A stretch of 64,000 nt of DNA from Ancylobacter sp. Lp-2 (GCF_020523795.1 NZ_JAJALI010000003.1:124001-188000); one strand, 5' to 3'. Counted from the stretch's first letter, positions 1 to 9,741 are shown. A program made the numbers and translations. Notes: generated from the letters alone by a model not told the origin.

Positions 1-189
1 GCAGGTCCGTTAGTTCCATTTAGAAAGACAGCCCGACTTGTTAGCCTGGCTTAACGATCCAGCCTGCCCGCCGGCGCGCTTGCCCAAGTGCACGTTCGCC
101 GCACGTCCAGGGGGTGGAACTTTCCACGCAGGATCAGCCATCATGGCAGGGGTCGCCGGGGGCACGACGACATCAATGAGTGCAGGCCA

Positions 190-1518
190 ATGAACAGCAA
201 GATTGAAACACCCTCCCAAACTCACCGACCCCGCGTGGTGATCGCCGGCGCCGGCTTCGGCGGCCTTCAGGCGGCACGCGGCCTCGCCGGCGCACCGGTC
301 GACATCACGCTGATCGACCGGCACAACTACCATTGCTTCCAGCCGCTGCTCTATCAGGTGGCCACCGCCGTGCTCTCGCCGGCCGATATCGCCTGGCCGG
401 TGCGGCACGTGCTGTCGCGGCAGTCCAACGTGACGATGCTGATGGCGCGCGCCGAGGGCGTCGACCGCGCCGCCCGCGAGCTCGTCACCAGCGAGGGGCG
501 CATTCCCTACGACATCCTCGTGCTCGCCACCGGCGCCACGCATTCCTATTTCGGCCATGACGACTGGGCCGCTGACGCGCCCGGCCTCAAGGACATCGAG
601 GACGCCACTCGGCTGCGGCGCAGCATCCTCGTCTCCTTCGAGCGCGCCGAGGCGACCAATGACGACGAGTTGCGCCGGCGCCTGCTCACCTTCGTGATCA
701 TCGGCGGCGGACCGACCGGCGTCGAGCTCGCCGGGGCGGTCGCCGAGGTGGCGCGCCACGCGCTGGCGCCGGACTTCAAGCGCGTCGACCCGCGTACCGC
801 CCGCATCCTGCTGATCGAGGCCGGCGAGCGCATCCTGCCGAGCTTCCCCGAGCCGCTCTCCGCCTATGCGCGCCAGAAGCTGGAACAGATGGGCGTGGAG
901 GTGATGACCGGCCGCGCGGTGATCGATTGCGGGCCCGACCATGTCGACCTCGCCGGCGGCGAGCGCATCCATTCCTCGACCAAGATCTGGGCGGCCGGCG
1001 TACGCGCCTCGGCGGCGGCACAATGGCTCGGCGCCGAGACCGACCGGGCCGGGCGCTGCATCGTCGGCGCGGATCTCGCGCTACCCGGCGATCCCGACAT
1101 CTTCGTCATCGGCGACACCTCGGCGCCGCCGCCGGCCAATGGCCGGCCGATCCCCGGCATCGCGCCGGCCGCCAAGCAGATGGGCGACCACGTCGCGGCG
1201 GTGATCGCGGCGCGGGTCGCCGGCAAGCCGGCGCCGGGCGCCTTCCGCTACCGCCATGTCGGCGACCTCGCCACCATCGGGCGCAACGCCGCGGTGGTGA
1301 AGCTCGGCCGCTGGCAACTGAAGGGGTTCACCGGCTGGGCGTTCTGGGGCGTGGTGCACGTCTACTTCCTGATCGGCACCCGCAACCGCATCGCGGTGGC
1401 ACTGAGCTGGCTGTGGAACTACATCACCCACCAGCGCTCCGCCCGCCTGATCACCGGCGACCCGACACCCGGGGCCTCCGGCAGCGCTCCACCGCCGACG
1501 GCGGCCTCCCCGCACTGA
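190..1518 (+). CDS. ndh: type II NADH dehydrogenase (NDH-2)-like flavoprotein
   Basis: Predicted 442-residue FAD-dependent NAD(P)H:quinone oxidoreductase. It would pass electrons from NADH to membrane quinone without pumping protons. The N-terminal FAD-binding fold has GAGFGG at about residues 20-25. A second Rossmann motif, GGGPTGVELAG, near residue 172 is the NADH site, and a VIGDT motif lies near residue 306. The C-terminal 60 residues are rich in Trp and other hydrophobics, as in the membrane-anchoring tail of NDH-2. The ATG at 190 is chosen because homology begins just after it; the frame stays open upstream to 88 without family-like sequence. It is a single gene, convergent with the glycan operon. 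A related quinone reductase is the main alternative. Confidence 0.88.
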   Translation: MNSKIETPSQTHRPRVVIAGAGFGGLQAARGLAGAPVDITLIDRHNYHCFQPLLYQVATAVLSPADIAWPVRHVLSRQSNVTMLMARAEGVDRAARELVTSEGRIPYDILVLATGATHSYFGHDDWAADAPGLKDIEDATRLRRSILVSFERAEATNDDELRRRLLTFVIIGGGPTGVELAGAVAEVARHALAPDFKRVDPRTARILLIEAGERILPSFPEPLSAYARQKLEQMGVEVMTGRAVIDCGPDHVDLAGGERIHSSTKIWAAGVRASAAAQWLGAETDRAGRCIVGADLALPGDPDIFVIGDTSAPPPANGRPIPGIAPAAKQMGDHVAAVIAARVAGKPAPGAFRYRHVGDLATIGRNAAVVKLGRWQLKGFTGWAFWGVVHVYFLIGTRNRIAVALSWLWNYITHQRSARLITGDPTPGASGSAPPPTAASPH

Positions 1519-1570
1519 GCGGGGACACTCCACGCGGCGGCTCCGGGCGGGGCTTCCGGGCGGGAGCCCT

Positions 1571-1597
1571 GACGCCCCCGCCGGACGGCACGGCGTC
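1571..1597. terminator. possible hairpin between convergent genes
   Basis: GACGCC (1571-1576) can pair with GGCGTC (1592-1597), leaving a GC-rich loop. It lies in the 83-base gap between the stop of the NADH dehydrogenase and the stop of the glycosyltransferase read from the other strand. There is no T tract, so this is only a weak candidate for a bidirectional terminator. Confidence 0.25.
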
Positions 1598-1601
1598 GGG
1601 G

Positions 1602-4600
1602 CTAGTGCTTCACCGACGCGAACATCCGCTCCATCACCGCGATGCTGTCGTCGTAGAAAGCCTGGTAGCGGCGGCGGCTGGTTTCCGCCAGCGCCGACAG
1701 CGGCGTGGGATCGGCGGCCAGCCGCAGGATGCTCGCCACCAGCGCGTCGAGATCGTCATGGCCGTGCAGCGGATCGCCGGTCTCGATGCCCTTGCCGCCC
1801 CACTTCGTGGTCAGCAGCGGCATGCCATAGGCCATGGCCTGCACCGTCTTCACATTGATGCCGGTGCCCATGGTGACCGGCGAGACCACGACGTCGGCGT
1901 CGCCGTAGAAGGTGCCGATATCCGGCACGAAACCGTGCAGCTTCACCCAGGGACGGCGGAACAGCGCCGCCTCGCCGGGCGCTAGGTCGTCGATCATGTC
2001 CCGCACCTGCCCGGCAATGTGCAGGGTGAACGGGCTCTGCTTGCCGCCGAGCTGCCGCTCGATCGCCTGCAGCAGCTGCAGGGCGATAGCGAGATTGATG
2101 CGGTTAGCGCTCGCCACCATGCCGACATCGGTCATCTTGGTGAAGGGGCGGTCGAGGAAGCGGGCCTCCTCGACATGCGGGATGACAATAGCGGTCTCGC
2201 GGCCGGTGACCGAGTTGAAGTACGCGGCCTCCTCGGCGCGGCGGGCCACCACGAGATCGGCGCGGCGCAGATAGGCGCCCTCCTCCTCCGGCGAGCAGGA
2301 GAAGAATTCGAGCGGCTGGCCGTTCTTGCGCAGCATCTCGTAGCGGTCGCCCATCTTGTCGTGGGTGTCGATCACCTTGAGGATATGGGCCGGCACATAG
2401 TCGAGCAGGCGCGACTGGAAGACGTAGGAGCAGAACACCACGTCGATGTCGCGGCTGGCGCACAGGCGCTGGATGTGCTCGCCGAGCCCTTCCTCGTACC
2501 AGCCATCGAACGGGATCTGCTCGCCATTGGAGCCGAGCCCGCAGGTATTCGGCAGGATGTCGAGGCTGTCCCACTGCGCATGCATCATCGCCACCGTGCT
2601 GGCGTCGTACATGTGGCTTTCCAGCAGCGCGAAATGCACCTTGTGGCCCATCTGCTGGAACTTGCGGGCGAAGGCCTGGATGGTGGCCTGGTTGCCGTGA
2701 TTATCGGGGTGCGAGGGGAACGGGCTGAAATACAGCACGTTCAGCTTGCCGGACTGGCGGCGCTCCAGCGCCGAAAGCGGCGGCTGGCGCTCGGCATGCG
2801 CGGCGGCGATGTCCGACGGCGTGCCGGCCGGCAGATGCTCGATCAGGAAGGTATCGCGCCACTTCTCGACCAGCATGGCGCCGTTGCGCAGCGCCAGCGT
2901 CTTGGGCTGGGCAGCGCTCTCGGCGGCATAGGAGCCGTGCTCGAAATGGATGACCTCGGACTCGGCCACGCACACCACGCGGTGCCCCTTGTCGCGCGCG
3001 GTCATGGCGAGGTCGGAATCCTCGCAATAGGCCGGCACGTAGCGCTCGTCGAAGCCGCCGATCTCGCGCCAGAACGCGCCGCGCACCAGCATGGAGGCAC
3101 CGGTGGCGTAATCGACCTCGCGGGAGAACGCATAGAGCGGCGCCTGCCGGTCGCGGCCGCGGCCGATATTGGTCGCCGTGCCGTCGGAATAGAGCGCGGC
3201 GCCGGTCTCCTGGATGGTGCCGTCCTGGTAGATCAGCTTGGAGCCGGCGATGGCGATGCGCGGATCCTCGTCCATCGCCCGCAGCAGCGGCTCGAGCCAG
3301 CCGGGCAGCACCACGGTATCGTTGTTGAGGAACAGCAAATGCCGGCCGCTGGCGCGGGCGGCGGCGTTCTTGCAGTTCAAAAGGAAGCCCTGGTTGCTCT
3401 CGCCCTTGGCGACCCGCAGCCCGGGGAACAGCGTCGCCGCGTTCACCGTCTCGTCGGTGGAGCCGTCATCGGCCAGGATCACCTCGTAGCGGATGCCGGT
3501 GGCGCGCCCGGCGAGCAACACCGAGCTGAGGCAGGCCTGGGTCAGCTCCCATTTGTTGTAGGCCGGCACGATGATCGACACGTCGATCGGCGTGCTGGCG
3601 TCATAGACCGGGTAAGCCGCCGGCGGGGCGGCACGGCAGTTCTCGATGTAGAGATCGAGCGGCAGCACCCGCGCCCGGTCGAGCACGCGCAGCAGCGAGG
3701 AACGGTTGGCGAGCTCGCCGAAATTCTCCCGCACCAGCATGCGGCCATTGTCGGAGAGGCGCGACCACAGCGCCTCGTCGCGATAGAGCGCGATCACCGC
3801 GTCGGCGAAGGCTTCCGGCTCGTCGCGGATGAGCGCATGCAGGCCATCGACGATGCCCATGCCCTCGGCGGCGACGACGGTGCACACCGACGGCACGCCG
3901 GCGCCGAGGCTGGCGCCGAGCTTGCCCTTGATGCCCGCGCCAAAGAGCAGCGGCGCGACGCTCAGCCGGTAGGCGGCGAGCACCGGGTCGAGATCGGCGA
4001 CATAGCCGACATGGCGCACCCCCGGCTCGTTGGCGAGCGCCAGCACCTCGGGCGGCGCCTCGGCGCCGACGATGTGGAACTCGACACCGGGCAGCGCGGC
4101 GCGCACCCGCGGCCACACCTTGTCGACGAACCAGACGACGGCGCCGACATTCGGCGTGTGCTTGAAACCGCCGAGGAAGAACAGGTTGGCGCGCCCGCCA
4201 TAGCCGGGCGGGTTCTCGCTGACCGGGCTGTAGAGAGCCGGGAAGACCGAGACCTTGTCGAGGTCGAGATATGTCTCGAGGAAGGGGATCTCGGCGGCGC
4301 TGACCAGGATGACGTGGTCGACGGCGCGCATCATCGCGACCTCGCGCTCGCGGGTCGCCTCCGCCTTGGCACGATCCGCCGGGTCGCCGCTGAGATCGGC
4401 GGCACGCCCCTCGCGCAGGAAATAGAGGTCGGGCGCGTGCAGGATCACCAGCGCGTCGGGCGCCATCTGCCGCGCCGCCGGCAGCAGGGCTTCCGCCACG
4501 TCGAAGCGGACGAAGTAAAAGGCGCCGAAATCGCCGCCGCGCTCGCGCACATAGTCGCCGGCGCTGTGATAGCCGCTGGCATGGGTGATCACCGTGACGC

Positions 4601-6833
4601 CGAGGGCCTCGAGATTCTCCCGGTAAGGCGCGGTGTCGGTGAGATCGGTGGCGCAGAACGTCACCTCGAAGCCGAGGGCGCGCAGATCGGCGATCACGCC
4701 GAAGCTGGCGCGCTCGCCGGCCGAGACGTCGGGGCGCGGCAGCCGGTAGTCGGCGACCAGGATGCGCTTGGCGCGCAGCGGATCCTCCACCGGCGCGTGG
4801 ACCTTGCCCTGATCGGCGCCCTCGGCGGTCAGCTGCATGAGCAGCTCGGCCTCGCGCTGCGCCACGGCGATCTTCTCGGGATCGCGCTTGTCGGCGGAGC
4901 GGCGGAAGCGCGCGGCGGTGCGCTGCGAGAACGGCTTCACGCAGGCGGCGAGCACGCGCAGGGCAACCGCGTAGAGCGGTGCGCTGCTCATCTTCCGCGA
5001 CCGGCCCGTCTCGACCAGATGACCGCAGGCGCTCAGCCAGTCGCGCTGGAACCGGGCGCCCTTGCGGCTGTCCAGCGAGCGACGCAGGCTGTAGGCGCTG
5101 CGCTCGGGAAGGATCGCCTCCGGCAGCAGGAGAACGCGCAGCGCCGCCCGTTCCAGACCCTTGCGCAGCGGCCGGAACGGCTTGGAATAGGCCCGGCGCA
5201 GCTCGCTCACCAGCCGGTCGCCGGCGGTGGTCATCGCGGCGATGCGCAGCTCGGCCTGCCGCAGCGCGGCTTCGCCGGCGAATTTGCTCTCGGCCAGTTG
5301 CCGGCGCAGATCCTCGGCTTCCAGCCGCGCGCTGCGGCCGGACGTGGCCGACCCGCCCTGCAGCGCAGCCTCGCGCGCCTTGATCTCACGCTCGCGGGCT
5401 TCGAGAGCCGCGGCGAGGTCGGCGGCGCCGCGCTCGCGTGCCTGAAGCCTCTCGTTCTGCTCCGTCACCGCCTGCAGCCGGGTGGCGAACTCGGCGACCC
5501 TGACGCGCTCGTCGGCGGCGGTCGAGGTCAGGTTGTCGATGCGCCCGCGCAGCTCGTCGGAGAGCGCACGCTCCTTCGCCAGCTCGTCGGAACGGCGGAT
5601 GACGCTGGAGAGTGCCGATACCAGAGCCGCCCGCAGATGAGCCTCGTCGCCTTCCGCCGGAACCCCGATGTCCTCGATTGCCTTCATCAGTCGTTCGACG
5701 TCCCGTGCGTTGGATTCGGCCTGCTGGCCGGCGAGTTCCGCCAGCCGTGACAGGAGCTGGTTTCTCTCGGAAAGAAAGCGAAGGCTGGCGGCGCCGAGCT
5801 GGTCGACATCGGAGATGGCCGTCTCGGCACTACCCAGATAGGTATCCAGTGCCCCGCGCATCTTGTCACTAGAGCTCAAAGTATCTTCTGGCATCATGAT
5901 TAGCGGCACGGTACCGGCGCGCAGCGCCGCCAGCGCCAGATGCATGCGGCCGGTGACCACGAGGTCGACCGCCTTGAGCACGAGGACGTTGCCGCCGAAG
6001 CCGACGCCGGGATCGACCCGCACGGCCCGGTCGGGGCCGAGATTGGCCTCGATCCAGTCGAGGGCGAGCGCCTCGTAGTCCTCGTCGGAGGGATGGTTCT
6101 CCCAACCGCGCGCATCGCTCGACATCAGCACGTAGAAGGCCTGCGGGTGGGCGCGTGACAATTCGCCGAGGATGCGGGCGACGAAGTCGCGGCGCTTCTC
6201 CTCCGTCGGCTCGCCGGAGAAGTAGCGGAACGACTGCTCGGAGAAGTTGAGCCCGAGCACGGGATGCCGGTCGCCGGCGCCGGCGATGCGCGCCAGGGTC
6301 GCCTCGCTCGCCGCATTGGCCTCGGTGGGGCAGAAGAAGGACAGATCGGGAAAGAAGGTACCCTTGCGCCCGAGCTGGCGTTCGAAATTCGCCAGCGAGC
6401 GCTTGTCGCGTAGCCGGAAGGCCACCGAGGGCATCAGCCGCAGCCGCTCCAGTATCTCCGGCGCGACGCGGGAGCGGAACGAGCAGAAGACGAAGACGCC
6501 ATGGCCCCGTGCCACCGCCTCGCCGACCAGATCGAGGCGCTCGAAGCTCGATTCGAGGCCGCAGGAGCCGTCGACCACATCGGCGCCGAGCACCAGTAGG
6601 ACGTCGCCGGGCTCCAGCCGCTCGCCATATCCCTGGAACGGGCCGGGCGCCTCGCTGACATGGCCGTAGCCGGCCGGCAGGTCGAGCCAATCGAGCCACC
6701 GGCAATCCGCCGACAGGTTGGCGATTACCACCGGCCGATCGCGGAACAGCTCGATCACGCCGCGCAGCATGCCGTCATCGCCCTTGCTGCCCGGCGTGGC
6801 GGGAGGAACGAGGATGATGCGGCCCTGGCTCAT
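1602..6833 (-). CDS. giant fusion: pyruvyltransferase-like domain, coiled coil, GT4, GT2, GT4
   Basis: Predicted 1743-residue cytoplasmic enzyme for surface-glycan assembly. Approximate order: residues 1-370 resemble the polysaccharide pyruvyl transferase fold (TGRMHLALAALRAGT near 295); 380-560 are charged and Ala/Glu/Arg-rich, probably coiled coil; 690-1040 a GT4-type transferase (LFFLGGFKHTPNVGA near 888, GAGIKGKLGASLGAGVPS near 966); 1080-1340 a GT2 transferase with SIIVPAYN, DDGSTDE and LNNDTVVLPGWL; 1360-1740 a second GT4-type transferase (GTGINVKTVQAMAYGMPLL near 1658). No membrane segment is evident. The ATG at 6833 precedes MSQGRIILVPP; upstream codons are Arg/Pro-rich and unlike a domain. 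It is last in the gmhA-hddC/gmhB-hddA operon, so heptose transfer is a reasonable guess. Domain names are from motif reading; substrates are unknown. Confidence 0.85.
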   Translation of the reverse strand: MSQGRIILVPPATPGSKGDDGMLRGVIELFRDRPVVIANLSADCRWLDWLDLPAGYGHVSEAPGPFQGYGERLEPGDVLLVLGADVVDGSCGLESSFERLDLVGEAVARGHGVFVFCSFRSRVAPEILERLRLMPSVAFRLRDKRSLANFERQLGRKGTFFPDLSFFCPTEANAASEATLARIAGAGDRHPVLGLNFSEQSFRYFSGEPTEEKRRDFVARILGELSRAHPQAFYVLMSSDARGWENHPSDEDYEALALDWIEANLGPDRAVRVDPGVGFGGNVLVLKAVDLVVTGRMHLALAALRAGTVPLIMMPEDTLSSSDKMRGALDTYLGSAETAISDVDQLGAASLRFLSERNQLLSRLAELAGQQAESNARDVERLMKAIEDIGVPAEGDEAHLRAALVSALSSVIRRSDELAKERALSDELRGRIDNLTSTAADERVRVAEFATRLQAVTEQNERLQARERGAADLAAALEAREREIKAREAALQGGSATSGRSARLEAEDLRRQLAESKFAGEAALRQAELRIAAMTTAGDRLVSELRRAYSKPFRPLRKGLERAALRVLLLPEAILPERSAYSLRRSLDSRKGARFQRDWLSACGHLVETGRSRKMSSAPLYAVALRVLAACVKPFSQRTAARFRRSADKRDPEKIAVAQREAELLMQLTAEGADQGKVHAPVEDPLRAKRILVADYRLPRPDVSAGERASFGVIADLRALGFEVTFCATDLTDTAPYRENLEALGVTVITHASGYHSAGDYVRERGGDFGAFYFVRFDVAEALLPAARQMAPDALVILHAPDLYFLREGRAADLSGDPADRAKAEATREREVAMMRAVDHVILVSAAEIPFLETYLDLDKVSVFPALYSPVSENPPGYGGRANLFFLGGFKHTPNVGAVVWFVDKVWPRVRAALPGVEFHIVGAEAPPEVLALANEPGVRHVGYVADLDPVLAAYRLSVAPLLFGAGIKGKLGASLGAGVPSVCTVVAAEGMGIVDGLHALIRDEPEAFADAVIALYRDEALWSRLSDNGRMLVRENFGELANRSSLLRVLDRARVLPLDLYIENCRAAPPAAYPVYDASTPIDVSIIVPAYNKWELTQACLSSVLLAGRATGIRYEVILADDGSTDETVNAATLFPGLRVAKGESNQGFLLNCKNAAARASGRHLLFLNNDTVVLPGWLEPLLRAMDEDPRIAIAGSKLIYQDGTIQETGAALYSDGTATNIGRGRDRQAPLYAFSREVDYATGASMLVRGAFWREIGGFDERYVPAYCEDSDLAMTARDKGHRVVCVAESEVIHFEHGSYAAESAAQPKTLALRNGAMLVEKWRDTFLIEHLPAGTPSDIAAAHAERQPPLSALERRQSGKLNVLYFSPFPSHPDNHGNQATIQAFARKFQQMGHKVHFALLESHMYDASTVAMMHAQWDSLDILPNTCGLGSNGEQIPFDGWYEEGLGEHIQRLCASRDIDVVFCSYVFQSRLLDYVPAHILKVIDTHDKMGDRYEMLRKNGQPLEFFSCSPEEEGAYLRRADLVVARRAEEAAYFNSVTGRETAIVIPHVEEARFLDRPFTKMTDVGMVASANRINLAIALQLLQAIERQLGGKQSPFTLHIAGQVRDMIDDLAPGEAALFRRPWVKLHGFVPDIGTFYGDADVVVSPVTMGTGINVKTVQAMAYGMPLLTTKWGGKGIETGDPLHGHDDLDALVASILRLAADPTPLSALAETSRRRYQAFYDDSIAVMERMFASVKH

Positions 6834-6931
6834 AAAACGTCCTTGTCTGCGTCTCGGCTCGCCGGGCGGGTCCGTCATGCGGCGGCGACCGACCGGCTCG
6901 GTGGCGCCCCGCGCCACCCCTCCGCCGCGGA

Positions 6932-7927
6932 CTAGTGAATGTTGGTCACGGTGGAGCCGCCATTGGTCAGCGCCACCTTAACGACATTTCCGCTGCCGAA
7001 CCGTTCCGAAAACAACGGATGCAGGTTCGGATCGGCGAGGAACAGCACGAAGCCGCCGCCACCGGCGCCGAGCAGCTTGCCGCCCCAGGCGCCCAGCTCC
7101 TTGCCGTGGATATAGAGCTCGTCGATCGCCGAGTTCGACACCGAGGAACCCAGTTGGCGCTTCAGCTGCCAGCCATGGTCGAGCAGCTCGGCGAAGCGCA
7201 CCACGGTCGACAGGTCGTCGCCCGGCGCCTCCAGCAGCGAGGCCCCGATCCGGGTCATCTCGTACATCTCGCGCAGATAGGCCTCGTTGGCGCCGGACTT
7301 GGTGCGCTGGTCCTGGCTCTGCAGCACCGTCGAGGCGCTGCGCTGGCCGCCGGTATAGACCAGCAGCATCGAGGAGTTCAGCAAGGTAAGGCGGCTGGTG
7401 GTCAGCCGCAGCGGCTCGATGGAGAAGGAATCGCCGGTGAACTCGTAGCGCGCGAGGCCGCCGAACGCCGCATGGATCTGGTCCTGGACGCCGACATTCT
7501 CCTTGAGGATGTCCTGCTCCATGTGGATCGCCTGCCGCGCCAGCTCGTAGCGGGTGAGCTCGATGCCGCGCATGCGGTTGAGCAGGTTCAGGAAGCCGAC
7601 GGTGAAGGAGGACGACGAGCCGAGCCCGGTCGAGCCCGGCAGGTCCGACATGGTGGCGATGTTGAGCGGTGCGGTCCAGCCGTGCAGCTTCAGCGCCTCG
7701 CGGATCACCGGATGCTGGATGTCCTCCACCCGGTCGACGCTTTCCGTCGTGCGGTAGGTGACGCGGAAATGCTGATCGGCGATCGCGGCCAGCGGCAGCG
7801 CCTGGATATAGACGAACTTGTCGATCGTGCCGCCGAGAACCGCGCCGGGATGCGAGCGGAAATGCGAGGGGTAGTCGGTTCCGCCGCCGAGAAAGCTCGC
7901 CCTAAGGGGGGTCCTGCTGATCCACAT
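6932..7927 (-). CDS. hddA: D-glycero-alpha-D-manno-heptose 7-phosphate kinase
   Basis: Predicted 331-residue GHMP-superfamily kinase that phosphorylates heptose 7-phosphate at C1 to give the 1,7-bisphosphate. The N-terminus (RTPLRASFLGGGTDYP) and the ATP loop DLPGSTGLGSSSS at residues 95-107 are the HddA/FKP-type GHMP signature. The Gly-rich GAGGGGF near the C-terminus is the third GHMP motif. The length fits the family. It lies 15 bases after the nucleotidyltransferase-phosphatase gene and about 100 bases before the glycosyltransferase, in a complete heptose operon, which favours heptose over fucose or galactose as substrate. Confidence 0.88.
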   Translation of the reverse strand: MWISRTPLRASFLGGGTDYPSHFRSHPGAVLGGTIDKFVYIQALPLAAIADQHFRVTYRTTESVDRVEDIQHPVIREALKLHGWTAPLNIATMSDLPGSTGLGSSSSFTVGFLNLLNRMRGIELTRYELARQAIHMEQDILKENVGVQDQIHAAFGGLARYEFTGDSFSIEPLRLTTSRLTLLNSSMLLVYTGGQRSASTVLQSQDQRTKSGANEAYLREMYEMTRIGASLLEAPGDDLSTVVRFAELLDHGWQLKRQLGSSVSNSAIDELYIHGKELGAWGGKLLGAGGGGFVLFLADPNLHPLFSERFGSGNVVKVALTNGGSTVTNIH

Positions 7928-7942
7928 ATGTGCCTCGAAGAT

Positions 7943-9163
7943 TCAAATCGATTGTCGCAGCAGATCCAGCACGGAACCGCCCCCATAGCGCAGGCCGCGA
8001 ATGCCCGCGGCGGCGGCGGCCTGCATGTCCGCCTCGGTGTCGCCGATCATCACGCTGCGCGCCGCATCCACCGGCCAGGCGGCGAGCAGATCCTCGATCA
8101 TACCCGGCCCCGGCTTGCGGTGGCGGCTGTCGCGGCGATAGGCCTCGACGGTGGCCTCGATATGGTACGGGCAATATTCGAGCGCATCGATATGGCCGCC
8201 GATCTCGGCCAGCTCGCCCTGCATCGCCCGGTGAAAGGCGAGAATGGCGGGCTCTTCGTAACGGCCGCGCGCGACGCCGGCCTGGTTGGTCACCACGAAG
8301 ACCAGATAGCCCGCGGCATTGGCGTATTCGACCGCCTCGCGGGCGCCGGGCATCCAGTCGAGATCCTCGACGCGGTGCGTGTAGCCGGCATCGCGGTTCA
8401 GCGTGCCGTCGCGGTCGAAGAACACCGCCGGACGCCGACGCACGCGCGGAAGTTCCTCCTGCACGCGGGCGAAGGTCTCGGGCACGCCGATATCGATGAA
8501 ATAGCTGCCCGCCGGCGCCGGCACCGCCGCCACCCGGCCGGCCGCGACGAGGCGCGGCAACACGTCGGCCTCCAGCGAGCACGCCGTGCCGGCCGGGATG
8601 AGGTCGAGGATCTCGCGCGTCAGCAGATAGACGCCGGCATTGATCAGGCCAGGCTTGCCCGCCCGCTCCGGGCTCTTCTCCAGAAAGGCGCGGACATGGT
8701 GGCCGTCGAGCGTGACGCTGCCGAAACGGCCGGCGTCCGGCACGTGCTGCAGCAGCATCTGCGCGGCGAGGCCGGGCTCGGCGGCCTTCGCCTCGCGAAA
8801 GGCGCGCGCGAAGCGCACGAGGTCGGCGTCGATCCAGCTATCGCCGTTGAGCAGCAGGAATTCGTCGTCGAGCCGCGGACCGGCGAAGGCCAGCGCGCCG
8901 CCGGTGCCGAGCGGCGCCGGCTCCACCAGCACCTCGATATCGGCGCCATAGAGACGCTTGCCGTCGAACGCGTCGACGATCTGCTCGCCGAAGCGCCCGG
9001 CCAGCAGCACGATCCGGGTAATGCCGTAGCGGGCGACTTCCTGGATCAGGTGATCGAGGAAGGGCCGCCCGGCCACCGGCAGCATCGGCTTCGGGGTCGC
9101 GGCGGTCAGATCACCAAGTCGCGTCCCGAGCCCGCCGCAGAGGATCAGCGCTTGGGAGAGCAA
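7943..9163 (-). CDS. hddC-gmhB: fused heptose-1-phosphate guanylyltransferase and heptose bisphosphate phosphatase
   Basis: Predicted 406-residue bifunctional enzyme. Residues 1-230 are a sugar-nucleotide transferase: LILCGGLGTRLG at 6-17, then TPKPMLPVAGRPFLDHL. Residues 245-400 are a HAD phosphatase of the GmhB type: FFDRDGTLNRDAGYTH near 247, VTNQAGVARGRY, and MIGDTEADMQAA near 371. The phosphatase would remove the 7-phosphate and the transferase would then make GDP- (or another NDP-) heptose, two successive steps. The start is a TTG at 9163, overlapping gmhA by 19 bases. No ATG lies before the essential GG-x-GTR motif, so a non-ATG start is forced and translation is probably coupled. The nucleotide specificity is inferred from hddA next door. 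Confidence 0.87.
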   Translation of the reverse strand: MLSQALILCGGLGTRLGDLTAATPKPMLPVAGRPFLDHLIQEVARYGITRIVLLAGRFGEQIVDAFDGKRLYGADIEVLVEPAPLGTGGALAFAGPRLDDEFLLLNGDSWIDADLVRFARAFREAKAAEPGLAAQMLLQHVPDAGRFGSVTLDGHHVRAFLEKSPERAGKPGLINAGVYLLTREILDLIPAGTACSLEADVLPRLVAAGRVAAVPAPAGSYFIDIGVPETFARVQEELPRVRRRPAVFFDRDGTLNRDAGYTHRVEDLDWMPGAREAVEYANAAGYLVFVVTNQAGVARGRYEEPAILAFHRAMQGELAEIGGHIDALEYCPYHIEATVEAYRRDSRHRKPGPGMIEDLLAAWPVDAARSVMIGDTEADMQAAAAAGIRGLRYGGGSVLDLLRQSI

Positions 9164-9741
9164 AGGGTGGACTCGACGAGCGCGCAGATCAGGTGCCCGA
9201 CCGCGATGTGCGCTTCCTGGATGTGGTTGGTCTGGCCATGCGGCACGGCGATGAGGATGTCGGACAGCGCCGTCATCTTGCCGCCATTGGCGCCGGTGAG
9301 GCCGATGGTGACGATGCCCATCTCGCGCGCCGCCTCGAAGGCCTTCACCACATTGGCGCTGTTGCCGCTGGTCGACATGCCGACCAGCACGTCGCCCTCG
9401 CGGCCGATGCCGCGCAGCTGGCGCGAGAAGGTGTTCTCGTAGCCGTAATCATTGCCGATGGCGGTCAGCGCCGAGGTGTCCACCGTGAGCGACAGCGCCG
9501 CCATCGGCTCGCGGTCGAACAGGAAGCGGCCCATCAGCTCGGCCGCAAGGTGCTGGGCGTCGGCAGCCGAGCCGCCATTGCCGCAGAAGATCACCTTGCC
9601 GCCAGCGGTCAGCGCGGCCATCCACGCATCGGCGGCGCGCTCCACATCGGCGCTCACCTCGGTGAGGCGCTTCATCAGCTTTTCGGTTTCAGCGAAATAT
9701 GCCGAGATGACCGCCGCCCGGTCGGTCGACTTTGTCAGCAT
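9145..9741 (-). CDS. gmhA: sedoheptulose-7-phosphate isomerase
   Basis: Predicted 198-residue SIS-domain isomerase converting sedoheptulose 7-phosphate to D-glycero-D-manno-heptose 7-phosphate, the first heptose step. Characteristic features are GNGGSAADAQHLAAELMGRF, the conserved SLTVDTSALTAIGNDYGY block and GMSTSGNSANV. A GTG at 9753 is an alternative start, but the ATG at 9741 has a GAGAGA stretch just upstream. It is the first gene of the four-gene minus-strand glycan operon and overlaps the next gene by 19 bases. Confidence 0.9.
   Translation of the reverse strand: MLTKSTDRAAVISAYFAETEKLMKRLTEVSADVERAADAWMAALTAGGKVIFCGNGGSAADAQHLAAELMGRFLFDREPMAALSLTVDTSALTAIGNDYGYENTFSRQLRGIGREGDVLVGMSTSGNSANVVKAFEAAREMGIVTIGLTGANGGKMTALSDILIAVPHGQTNHIQEAHIAVGHLICALVESTLCSPKR

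Noticed and set aside
2019-5750. A very long open frame of 1243 codons on the plus strand, opposite the glycosyltransferase
   Set aside because: Its translation is His/Arg/Gly/Ala-rich with no domain and mirrors the high-GC codon pattern of the true minus-strand gene; antisense open frames of this kind recur across the window.
6935-9442. Another long plus-strand open frame opposite hddA and the fusion gene
   Set aside because: No recognisable domain or ribosome site, and the minus strand encodes three clear enzymes over the same bases.
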